NCBI GenBank assembly: GCA_020636005.1
Contig: JACJYR010000001.1
Coordinates: 3,352,501-3,416,500, forward strand
DNA length: 64,000 bases
DNA from: Lewinellaceae bacterium
GTDB lineage: Bacteria > Bacteroidota > Bacteroidia > Chitinophagales > Saprospiraceae
Direction of reading: 5' to 3'
The notes below the pieces were generated by a model. It was not told the DNA's origin. It saw nothing but the letters and a program-made list of their open reading frames with translations, and searched no databases. A program made the translations under genes and the position numbers. Each line of letters starts with the position of its first letter. The first letter of the stretch is position 1. Of the stretch, positions 24,362-32,395 are shown in pieces.

Positions 24362-25231
24362 CTACCGCCCCCTTTTCTTAAAAAACTTCAACAGCGCCAT
24401 CGCATAGTTCTCGTCCGTGCGGATGCTCACCACATCGGTTCCGCTGCGGGCGAAAGTCGTTTTGAAATAGCGCAGGTTTTCCTTAAACCAACCGGCATAA
24501 GTGTCCCGCAGATGCCGGGATGAAGTGTCCAGCCAAATCTGCTGGCCCGTCTCTGCATCCACGGCACGGATGAGGCCGACTTTGGGCAGTTCCTCCTCAC
24601 GGGGATCATATACATGCACCCCTACCACATCGTGGCGGCGGGCGGCGATACGCAGTGGCGCCTCGTAGCCACCGCTCATGAAGTCGGAAAGGATGAAGCA
24701 GATGCTGCGCTTTTTCACCACATTGTTCAGGTAGCGCAGGGCCTGGCCGAGATCGGTGCCGGTATTTTGCGGGTGGAAGTCAATCAGTTCACGGATGATG
24801 CGGAGAATGTGCTGGCGGCCTTTTTTCGGAGGGATAAACTTTTCGATTTTATCGGTAAAAAAGATGACGCCGACCTTGTCGTTGTTCTGGATAGCGGAGA
24901 AGGAAAGCACGGCGGACAATTCCGTGATGAAGCCCTGTTTGAGCTGGTTCGAGGTGCCAAAATAGGCGCTTTGGCTTACATCTATCAGCAGCATCACAGT
25001 CAGTTCCCGCTCCTCCTCGAAGATTTTTACGAATGGTACACCCGTGCGGGCCGTCACGTTCCAGTCAATGTTGCGCACGTCGTCGCCATACTGGTAGCCC
25101 CGCACCTCGCTGAACGACATGCCCCGCCCCTTGAAGGCACTGTGGTACTCCCCCGAGAAGATTTGCTTGCTCAGGCCCTTCGTCTTGATCTCTATTTTCC
25201 TTACCTTCTTGAGGAGTTCGGTGGTGTCCAT
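24362..25231 (-). CDS. DUF58 domain protein
   Basis: A 289-aa protein with the DUF58 signature GEYHSAFKGRGMSFSEVRGYQYGDDVR-IDWNVTARTG and a following VWA-like segment (LTVMLLIDVSQSAYFGT). The start MDTTELLKKVRKIEIKTKGL is the family start; an upstream in-frame ATG would translate the tandem repeat of the leader into a nonsense Ser/His/Leu tail. DUF58 proteins work with MoxR ATPases and VWA proteins in assembling or regulating membrane or periplasmic complexes (Bat-type operons). It is the second gene after the MoxR ATPase. Confidence 0.9.
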   Translation of the reverse strand: MDTTELLKKVRKIEIKTKGLSKQIFSGEYHSAFKGRGMSFSEVRGYQYGDDVRNIDWNVTARTGVPFVKIFEEERELTVMLLIDVSQSAYFGTSNQLKQGFITELSAVLSFSAIQNNDKVGVIFFTDKIEKFIPPKKGRQHILRIIRELIDFHPQNTGTDLGQALRYLNNVVKKRSICFILSDFMSGGYEAPLRIAARRHDVVGVHVYDPREEELPKVGLIRAVDAETGQQIWLDTSSRHLRDTYAGWFKENLRYFKTTFARSGTDVVSIRTDENYAMALLKFFKKRGR

Positions 25232-25233
25232 AA

Positions 25234-25297
25234 TGAGAATGAGAGAATGAGAGAATGAGAGAATGAGAGAATGAGAGAATGAGAGAATGTGAGAATG
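25234..25297. repeat. 8-bp tandem repeat in the DUF58 leader
   Basis: Six perfect copies of AGAGAATG (25242-25289) with an imperfect TGAGAATG on each side. It lies directly upstream of the DUF58 ATG, between it and the MoxR stop. Slipped-strand changes would alter the distance between ribosome-loading sequences and the start codon. Confidence 0.85.
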
Positions 25298-25335
25298 TGA
25301 GGGCATGCACCTTCTTCATGCGCTATCTCTCACCA

Positions 25336-26331
25336 TTAGGGTACTTCGACGGTATTCAGCACCTTGTTGATGATGTCTTCCTGGGTAATGTTTTCAGCTT
25401 CCGCCTCGTAGGTGAGGCCGATACGGTGTCGCATCACGTCGTGGCAGATGTTGCGAACATCTTCGGGGATGACGTAGCCACGGCGGCGAAGGAATGCCAG
25501 TGCTTTGGAAGCCAGGGCCAGGTTGATGCTGGCACGGGGCGAACCGCCGTAGTTGATCAGGGGTTCGAGGTTGCTCAGGCCGTATTCCTTGGGTTTGCGG
25601 GTAGCAAAAACGATGTCGAGAATGTAGCGCTCTATTTTTTCGTCCATGTAAACTTTGCGCACAGAATTCCTCGCCCGCAGTATATCTGCCGTTTGTATAA
25701 TTGGTTTTATATCACCAAAAGTATCGTCGCCCAGGTTGCGCCGCATAATCTCCCTTTCTTCCTCCAAGCCTGGGTAGCCCACTTTCACTTTCAGCATAAA
25801 ACGGTCGGTCTGCGCTTCCGGCAATGGATAGGTGCCTTCCTGTTCGATGGGGTTTTGGGTAGCCAGCACGAGGAAAGGTTCTTCCAGTTTAAAGGTTTCA
25901 CCGCCGATGGTCACCTGCCGCTCCTGCATAGCTTCGAGCAGGGCAGATTGTACTTTGGCGGGTGCCCGGTTTATCTCGTCGGCCAGGATGAAGTTGGCGA
26001 AAATCGGCCCTTTATGCACAGCGAATTTCGTAGTGCTGGGGTTATAAACCATTGTGCCGATAATGTCGGCGGGCAGCAGGTCGGGCGTGAACTGCAGGCG
26101 GTGGAAATGGGCGTGGATGGCTGTTGACAAGGTCTTGATAGCCAGGGTCTTGGCCAGGCCGGGCAACCCTTCGAGCAGGATGTGGCCTTTCGACAACAAC
26201 CCGATCATCAGCCGCTCTATCATTTGCTGCTGGCCGACGATGACCTTGGCCGTTTGGGCGTTCAATTGCTCTACAAAGGCGCTGTCGTGGTAAATCTGCT
26301 GGTTGATGGCTTCTATATCAATGGATTGCAT
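25336..26331 (-). CDS. MoxR family AAA+ ATPase
   Basis: A 331-aa AAA+ protein of the MoxR class. Walker A is EGLPGLAKT (residues 54-62), Walker B FILADEINRAP, and the family motif ALLEAMQERQVTI follows. The C-terminal lid has GGSPRASINLALASKALAFL. MoxR proteins act as chaperones for assembly of cofactor-containing or membrane complexes, with VWA/DUF58 partners. DUF58 follows 104 bp downstream. A TATATTTG -7 box lies about 110 bp upstream. Confidence 0.95.
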   Translation of the reverse strand: MQSIDIEAINQQIYHDSAFVEQLNAQTAKVIVGQQQMIERLMIGLLSKGHILLEGLPGLAKTLAIKTLSTAIHAHFHRLQFTPDLLPADIIGTMVYNPSTTKFAVHKGPIFANFILADEINRAPAKVQSALLEAMQERQVTIGGETFKLEEPFLVLATQNPIEQEGTYPLPEAQTDRFMLKVKVGYPGLEEEREIMRRNLGDDTFGDIKPIIQTADILRARNSVRKVYMDEKIERYILDIVFATRKPKEYGLSNLEPLINYGGSPRASINLALASKALAFLRRRGYVIPEDVRNICHDVMRHRIGLTYEAEAENITQEDIINKVLNTVEVP

Positions 26332-26440
26332 ACGCTATTGGTGGACGGCAGGCGGTGGACGGTGGACGGCGGCGATTGCGGGTAAGCCTTCCATCCCCCA
26401 GGCCAAGGGCCGATCTTAATGTTTGTTAAAAAAAGAGTGG

Positions 26441-26473
26441 CAAATATAGAGAACTCAGGTTCCACTTTTCAAA
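26441..26473 (-). promoter_or_regulatory. Promoter of the moxR-DUF58 operon
   Basis: On the minus strand TTTG (26473-26470), a 21-nt spacer and TATATTTG (26448-26441) match the Bacteroidota -33 TTTG / -7 TAnnTTTG pattern. It leaves a leader of about 100 nt before the MoxR ATG. Confidence 0.6.
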
Positions 26474-26508
26474 ATTGCCTACAGCCGAACTGACAACTGC
26501 CAAATTGC

Positions 26509-27207
26509 CTACTTCTTTTTATTCTGCTCCAAGGACTGCTGCATCCCCCGTTTCACAGGCAGATCGACGTTGAAATAAAAAGTCTGCTTTAAAGTTTTGT
26601 CGCCGTCTTTTTCAGCCGTCACGATTTTATAATTCCGCCCGTCCTTTTCCAGGAGGGACTGGCCGGTGATGTTAAAGCCCAGTTTGTCCAGCACCAGTTC
26701 CATGTCACGCAGGCTGCTGATGATGAAGGCCTGCTCATAAGATTCGCCGGTGCCACTCTTCAGGGGGATGTCGAGCAGGGTAAAATATTTGTGGTAGTTC
26801 AGCACGGTTTGCAGGCTGTCTTCCACCATCCAGGCGGTGTAGCCCCGCTCCAGCCAACCCGTCAGGCAGCCGGGGTTTTTGGTTAAAAAGTTGTCCATCA
26901 GGCTCATGGTCTCCGGGTACTTCCCCCTGCGGGAAAGGGAATTGGCGGCGTCAAGCAGGCGGTCTTCCCGCACGGAGTTGTAGGATTTGCGGAGCGCATG
27001 GCCATAGTATAGGGTGGCCAGTTCGGTATTGGTCAAGGTGCTGTCGCCTTCGTAAAATCTTTTCCCGATGCTGTCGTACAAAGTTGTGTCGCCAAGCAGG
27101 CGCTGTTCCATCGCCTCAATGGTTTCGCCATAGATGCTTTGGGCGTTTGTTTCCGAAAACAGGTTCAGGAATAAAAAGGGAAGGAAAGCCAGTCTGGTAA
27201 TATTCAT
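26509..27207 (-). CDS. DUF4919 domain protein
   Basis: A 232-aa exported protein. The start MNITRLAFLPFLFLNLFSETNAQ gives a clean signal peptide. The mature part (IYGETIEAMEQRLLGD, ELATLYYGHALRKSYN, YKYFTLLDIPLKSGTG..AFIISSLRDMELVLDKLGF) matches DUF4919, a Bacteroidota family of helical, TPR-like proteins of unknown function. It is followed downstream, after about 180 bp, by the MoxR operon on the same strand. A TAACTTTG -7 box lies 19 bp upstream. Confidence 0.82.
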   Translation of the reverse strand: MNITRLAFLPFLFLNLFSETNAQSIYGETIEAMEQRLLGDTTLYDSIGKRFYEGDSTLTNTELATLYYGHALRKSYNSVREDRLLDAANSLSRRGKYPETMSLMDNFLTKNPGCLTGWLERGYTAWMVEDSLQTVLNYHKYFTLLDIPLKSGTGESYEQAFIISSLRDMELVLDKLGFNITGQSLLEKDGRNYKIVTAEKDGDKTLKQTFYFNVDLPVKRGMQQSLEQNKKK

Positions 27208-27225
27208 TGATAGTTTTTCTTTTGG

Positions 27226-27233
27226 CAAAGTTA
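27226..27233 (-). promoter_or_regulatory. Promoter -7 box of the DUF4919 gene
   Basis: TAACTTTG on the minus strand fits TAnnTTTG. No clear -33 box is seen at the usual distance. The leader would be about 10 nt. Confidence 0.5.
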
Positions 27234-27498
27234 AGCGGATGGGGTAACGTTGAAGTTAGTCGAAAGGTGTATTTGTGCCTATAAAATTCTTTCTGCGGGT
27301 CATGAGATTGTTAAAAAAAACTGTGTCAATTTTTCACAAGTGATTGATTGTGAGAGTGTATTTTTTTCAAAAACGCACTTCTCTGAATAGTCTCGTGGTC
27401 ATTTCTCCCAAAAGGCAGGATGTTTTCTCAAAGCAACTTGCAATGGGTTGCCAACCCGGCAATGGCATCTTTAGCTCACGCTGCCAACCTGGCTCGTC

Positions 27499-28899
27499 CT
27501 AAAAATACCCCGGCAACCTTCCCATGGCATGAAAGAACCCCGCCCTTGCCAGTTCCCTTTTCACCTGCACGGCCACCTGTTTCACCTGCGCCTCCAGCAG
27601 TTTGTTTTCCCGGGTGTTCACCAGGAAAAGGGTGCTTTCGCCGAAGTTGAAACGTTCAAGTTCGCCTTCCAGCAGCAGGCGGTAGTTCCCGGTAGCACTT
27701 TCCACCGTGGCCAATTGGCTGCCCAGGTTTTGCCATTCGGCGGCGTAGGCAGCGGCCTTGTTTTGCAGGGCCAGTTGTTTTTGCTCCAGGTCAAGTTGGG
27801 TTTCCTGTATTTTCAGGTTGGTGATGGCCACGCCGCTCCGCTCCGAGCGCAACAGCAGGGGGTATTTAAAGCTCAGCCCCCATTTGGTGTTGGAAAAGGC
27901 CAGGTCCGACCAAACTTCGCCGCCCACTGGCTCGGCGAGGAAGTTGTAGGAGAGGTCGAGCTTGGGCTTTAGTTTTTCCCGTTTCCAGCGGCGCTCCACG
28001 CCGAGGGCGTCCAGCTTGAGGTTGTATTGCGACAAAATGGGGTGGCTGGCAGGCAGTTCGGCGAGGTCTTGCTGCCAATTGTCGAGCGGCAGCAAGGCGA
28101 ACCCGGCGGCCCCGGTGGGCAGGAGCGAGTCCGGGGCAGGGGCTGGTTGGGAGTTATTATCCCAAAAAAAGTTGGACAAGGCAAGGGCTGCTTTTTGCAA
28201 ACGCAGTTGCGCATCGGCCAGATCCACCTGCCGGCTTTGCAGCAGCAGCAGGGCTTCCAGCGTGTCGAGGGCGGGGCGGTCACCGAGCAGGTAGGTCTGG
28301 ATAGTCGCCTCCAGGCGGGTTTCAGCCACGGCCACGGCCTCCCGGTAGATGGCAGCCTCCCGGTCGGCGGCGTACCAGTTCCAATAAACTTGTGCGGCCT
28401 CGAACAGCAGGTCGTTGAGCAGGGCGGTTTGCTCGAAGGCGGCGGCGTTGGCCCGGATCATGGCTTGGCGAAGGTTGGCCCGTTCCTCGTCGATGAACAG
28501 CCCCTGGCCGAGTGGCAGCGAGAGGCCGGCGTAGGCCAGCCCCCCGGGCGGCAGGGTGTATTCGGGGTTGAGGTAGATGCCGGAGCTGCGGTCGTAGCCA
28601 GCCTTGAAGTCGAGGCCGAGGCGGGTGGGCAGTTTCAGTTCGCTTTCCAGGATGCCGTAGTAGTTTTTGTCCCGGAAGCGCTTGTTGTCGTAATTGAATT
28701 GTGCGACGGGGTCGAAAGCGCCCCTGGCCTGCTGTACTTCCCGGGAGGCACGTTCCCTGGCCAGCCCGGCCTGCAGCGCCAGCGGGTGGTTTTGCTTGAC
28801 CTGGCGCAGGAAGTCGTCGAGGCTCAGCGCCTGCCTGCTTGTTTGCGCCTCCAGGAGCAAAGGCAAGATCAGTAAGATTAACCACCAGTTTTTCCGCAT
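27499..28899 (-). CDS. TolC family outer-membrane efflux/secretion protein
   Basis: A 466-aa TolC-like protein. The start MRKNWWLILLILPLLLEAQ supplies the signal peptide; an upstream in-frame ATG would hide it. The mature protein has the paired long helices and Leu/Ala/Gln-rich heptads of the OEP family (ALSLDDFLRQVKQNHPLALQAGLARERA ... LDLEQKQLALQNKAAAYAAEWQNL). It is the last gene of an ABC-HlyD-TolC operon and provides the outer-membrane exit duct. It ends with HAMGRLPGYF. Confidence 0.9.
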   Translation of the reverse strand: MRKNWWLILLILPLLLEAQTSRQALSLDDFLRQVKQNHPLALQAGLARERASREVQQARGAFDPVAQFNYDNKRFRDKNYYGILESELKLPTRLGLDFKAGYDRSSGIYLNPEYTLPPGGLAYAGLSLPLGQGLFIDEERANLRQAMIRANAAAFEQTALLNDLLFEAAQVYWNWYAADREAAIYREAVAVAETRLEATIQTYLLGDRPALDTLEALLLLQSRQVDLADAQLRLQKAALALSNFFWDNNSQPAPAPDSLLPTGAAGFALLPLDNWQQDLAELPASHPILSQYNLKLDALGVERRWKREKLKPKLDLSYNFLAEPVGGEVWSDLAFSNTKWGLSFKYPLLLRSERSGVAITNLKIQETQLDLEQKQLALQNKAAAYAAEWQNLGSQLATVESATGNYRLLLEGELERFNFGESTLFLVNTRENKLLEAQVKQVAVQVKRELARAGFFHAMGRLPGYF

Positions 28900-29032
28900 G
28901 TTGCCTGTTCTGTTTTTAAAAAAAACGTTCTTCACAATCGTTGAATGGGGGTTGTTTACAGGGGCTTTTATCATAATTCAATTCAGCGGCGACAAGTCTT
29001 CCGGGACGCCCTTCTGATGGCCGACCGCCAAC

Positions 29033-30409
29033 TTATTTCACCGCTCGTATCGGCGCTTTCTGTTTCAGATCTTCCGGGTTCCCGTTGTCTGGTTTGTAAA
29101 AGTCGGGCGGGAATCCGTTCAGTTGCCGCCAGAGTTCGTACCAGATGGGCACGTTTTTCAGCAGCACCATGCCCACACTGCCCGAGCCGATGCGCAGGGC
29201 GTCCGGCCAGGGCTGTTCGTCGGGGTCGGGGGCCACGAGCACCCGGAACTTGCCGTTGTCGCTGGCAAAGCGGTCGGTGGCCACCACCCGCCCGCCAAAG
29301 GTGCCGTAAGAGGTGCCGGGCCACCCGGAAAACACGATGGCCGGCCAGCCGTCGAACACCAGCCGCACCTCCTGCCCGGCATTCATCAGCGGCAGGTTGA
29401 GCGGGTTGATGTACATCTCTACGGCCAGTTGATAGTCGGCGGGCATGACGCTGACGAGTTTGTCGCCTTCTTTTACGGTTTCTCCTACCCCGTATTTGAT
29501 AGCCTTGGTCACATAGCCATCCTGCGGGGCGGTCACGAAATGGTAGCCCTGGCGCATTCGGTAGTTGGTCAGTTGGTTTTCCATTTTGGCCATACCGCCC
29601 TGGGTGTCGTAAATGGAGGCGAACACGGAAAATTTGTCGGATTCGATTTTCGACAGTTTTTCCTGGTATTGGTTTTCGAGCGAACCAAGCTCCACTTTAG
29701 CGTTGAGCAGTTCGTTCTGGCTGCCCAGCCACTTGTTTTCGGCGCTGATGCGCTTGGCCTGTGATTCCTGCAATTTCAGCTTCCGGGCCTCCAGCTTCAC
29801 CAGCGACTCGATGCCCTTGTTGTACATCTCCTCCATGCGGCGGTATTGTTCGGCGGCAATGTCGTAGTCAATTTTGGCGGCCTGGAAGTCCATGCTGTCG
29901 CTCTGCACTTTTAGCTCGGCCTGGCGGATGTAGTTTCTGGCCTGGGCCAGTTTCAGGTTGCGTGTTTGGAGCAGGGCGGCGTATTGTGCGTCGAGGGCCT
30001 CCAGCTTTTCCTGGTAGGAAGATACGGAGAAGCCCTTGGCCGCTAGCTGCTGCTCTGTGCGGGGGATGAGGTCGGGGTCGAAATAGTCGTCCTTCACCTC
30101 TGATACCTGCAGGATGGTGTCGCCTTTGCTGACAAAATCGCCCTCCCGGACGTACCATTTTTCGATGCGCCCGGCAATGATGGACGGGATGGCTTGTGGC
30201 CGCTGGCCAGGCTGCAGGGTGGTCACATAGCCTTTCGCCCGGATGTTTTGCGTCCAGGGCAGCAACAGGATGATGAGCGCCAGTACCAGCAGGGCCAGCA
30301 CGATGTGCTTGAAGATGCGGGCGGCCCGAGGCTCCCAGATCAGCCCAAAGGCTTTATAGTCTTTCTGGTCAACTTGACCCTCTATGCGGTTGTGGCTGAT
30401 GTTCAACAT
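29033..30409 (-). CDS. HlyD-like periplasmic adaptor protein
   Basis: A 458-aa membrane fusion protein. It has one N-terminal membrane anchor (IVLALLVLALIILLLPW, about 36-52), a biotinyl/lipoyl half (AGRIEKWYVREGDFVSKGDTIL), a long coiled-coil hairpin (about 100-290) and a second lipoyl half (VTAPQDGYVTKAIKYGVGETV). It links the inner-membrane ABC protein to TolC. The gene lies 87 bp after the ABC gene and 133 bp before the TolC gene, in the same direction. Confidence 0.92.
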   Translation of the reverse strand: MLNISHNRIEGQVDQKDYKAFGLIWEPRAARIFKHIVLALLVLALIILLLPWTQNIRAKGYVTTLQPGQRPQAIPSIIAGRIEKWYVREGDFVSKGDTILQVSEVKDDYFDPDLIPRTEQQLAAKGFSVSSYQEKLEALDAQYAALLQTRNLKLAQARNYIRQAELKVQSDSMDFQAAKIDYDIAAEQYRRMEEMYNKGIESLVKLEARKLKLQESQAKRISAENKWLGSQNELLNAKVELGSLENQYQEKLSKIESDKFSVFASIYDTQGGMAKMENQLTNYRMRQGYHFVTAPQDGYVTKAIKYGVGETVKEGDKLVSVMPADYQLAVEMYINPLNLPLMNAGQEVRLVFDGWPAIVFSGWPGTSYGTFGGRVVATDRFASDNGKFRVLVAPDPDEQPWPDALRIGSGSVGMVLLKNVPIWYELWRQLNGFPPDFYKPDNGNPEDLKQKAPIRAVK

Positions 30410-30496
30410 GGATGAACAGGATTGTTTGGAAACTAAGAAATTAAGAAATTGATAATCAGTGGGTTAATATTCCAATTTCTAATTTCCTGCTATCGT

Positions 30497-32224
30497 TTAA
30501 TCTCTGAATATTTTTTTGAAAACAGGGAGTTTTTCACCTTCACCTACCTTCCCGTCAAAAGCGATCTCGCCTTCCTGCAAAATGACAAGCCGGTTGAAAC
30601 GGGGCAGCAGGTTTTTGTCCCGGGTGGTCATCACGATGGTGCAGGGGCAGGGCGGGTTGAAGATCAATTCCTCGATATGCAGGCGATCCTCGCCGTCGAA
30701 TATGTTCAGCAGGTCATCGATCAGCACGAGGCTGGGCCTGCCGGCAAAACAGCGGGCGATAAGTATCTTCGTGGCGATGCTGCGGGGCAACCTTCGCCCG
30801 TGCGGGTCGAGCAGGGTGCGGTAGCCCTCGGGCAGTTGTTCCACGAAAGAAGTCAGGCCGACGATATCTGCCGTTTTTTTCACCTCCTCAAACGTAATCC
30901 AGCGCCTGCCGGCGGTGATGTTTTCTTCCAATGTCCCCTGGAAAATCAGCTCGTTCGACATCAGGTCGCCGATATGGGAACGGAGGTGCTCGATATTGTA
31001 GTTGCCCATCGGCAGGCGGTCGTAGCTGATGCTGCCCGAATAATCGTCGTAAACAGCGCCGAGCATCCTTATCAGCACGGATTTTCCGGATCCGCTGGTG
31101 CCGGAGAGGCAAATCTTTTCGCCGGGCCGGATGTGGAGGTTGATGTTTTTTAAAACATCTTTGGACTGGTTGTCAAAGCGGAAAGACAGGTCTTTGATGT
31201 TCACTTCCATGCCTGGATGGCCCTCTTTGTTTACATAAGAGAGGCCCTCGCTTTTTTCCAGCGGGAAATCGGAAACAAAGCCCAGTTTCTCCAGCCCGGT
31301 CAGTACGTCGTAGATGGTTTCCAGGCTGGTGATGAGTTTTTCTACGGAACTGAAAATCAAGAGGATGATGATTTCTGCTGCCACGAATTGCCCCACGTTC
31401 ATCCGCTGCTCTATAACCAGCGAACCACCGAGAATGAGGAAGCCCGTCGTCACCATGACCTTGAAGCCGACGAGGTTGATGAACTGGAAAATCAGCACTT
31501 TGAAATGCGCCTTCCGGGCCTTCAGGTAGCCCGTGACCAGCACATCTGTTTTTTGCATCGGGAGTCGGGTGTCGCCTGCCAGCTTGAAGGTGGCCATTGT
31601 ACGGCCCAACTCCTCCAGCCAGTGTACCACCTGGTATTTGTATTTCGACTCTTGCAGCGAAGTCTGCAGGCCCCTTGGCCCTGTGAGGCGCAGGATCAGG
31701 AACACGACGAGGATCAGCAGGAAACTGAAAACAATAAAAAACGGGTGGTAAAAAGACAGCAGGATCAGCCCGAAGATGATTTGCAGGGAGGCCGTGGAGA
31801 AGTCAATCACTATTTTCGGCAGGCCCTTCTGGATGTTGAGCGTGTCGAAAAAACGGTTGACGATTTCCGGCATATAGTAGTGATCGGTTTCCTGGTAGCG
31901 CATTCGGGGCAGGCGGTGGGCGAATTCAAATGCCGAAAAGGTAAAAATGCGCTGCTGGATATTTTCTGAAATATGCAGCTGCATGACCTGCAGAATGCCC
32001 GTGAACAAAATGCCCAGGATGACGAACGTGACGAGCAGCGCCCACGAGAGCGACATTTGCCCACCACTGATGAGGTTGATAATGGCCTGGATGCCGAGCG
32101 GCAGCGAGAGGTTGATCAGCCCGTTGAAAATGGCGTAGATGTAAATGCTGGTGATTTCCTGCTGGTTCACTTTCAGCAAGCCAAAAAGCCGCTGTACCGG
32201 CGACATATCATTGCTTAAAGCCAT
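30497..32224 (-). CDS. ABC transporter with fused permease and degenerate ATPase
   Basis: A 575-aa half-transporter: about six membrane helices (20-290) and a C-terminal nucleotide-binding domain. Walker A is intact (GTSGSGKS, 375-382). The other motifs are off-consensus: the Q-loop Gln aligns with Ser in LMSNELIF, LSGGQ is replaced by RRLPRS (477-482), the Walker B Glu is Asp (VLIDDLL, D503-D504), and the H-loop His is Thr (VMTTRD). It heads an ABC-HlyD-TolC operon, so it probably drives type I-like export, with slow or unusual ATP use. It lacks a peptidase C39 domain. The substrate is unknown and no small secreted peptide gene is adjacent. Confidence 0.88.
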   Translation of the reverse strand: MALSNDMSPVQRLFGLLKVNQQEITSIYIYAIFNGLINLSLPLGIQAIINLISGGQMSLSWALLVTFVILGILFTGILQVMQLHISENIQQRIFTFSAFEFAHRLPRMRYQETDHYYMPEIVNRFFDTLNIQKGLPKIVIDFSTASLQIIFGLILLSFYHPFFIVFSFLLILVVFLILRLTGPRGLQTSLQESKYKYQVVHWLEELGRTMATFKLAGDTRLPMQKTDVLVTGYLKARKAHFKVLIFQFINLVGFKVMVTTGFLILGGSLVIEQRMNVGQFVAAEIIILLIFSSVEKLITSLETIYDVLTGLEKLGFVSDFPLEKSEGLSYVNKEGHPGMEVNIKDLSFRFDNQSKDVLKNINLHIRPGEKICLSGTSGSGKSVLIRMLGAVYDDYSGSISYDRLPMGNYNIEHLRSHIGDLMSNELIFQGTLEENITAGRRWITFEEVKKTADIVGLTSFVEQLPEGYRTLLDPHGRRLPRSIATKILIARCFAGRPSLVLIDDLLNIFDGEDRLHIEELIFNPPCPCTIVMTTRDKNLLPRFNRLVILQEGEIAFDGKVGEGEKLPVFKKIFRD

Positions 32225-32395
32225 ACAAGGGTTTTAATGGTGCGAATAACGGTTTAAATTAATTGCCACATTTCCAGTTGTTTGAAAAACGAGATCGTGG
32301 TGATTTTGAAAACCGCCATGATCTAACCTCTTGAAAATCAACAAATTTAAAAAAGGAACCCAGTATTCGCATTAATGGTCAACAGGTTAAAGGGT

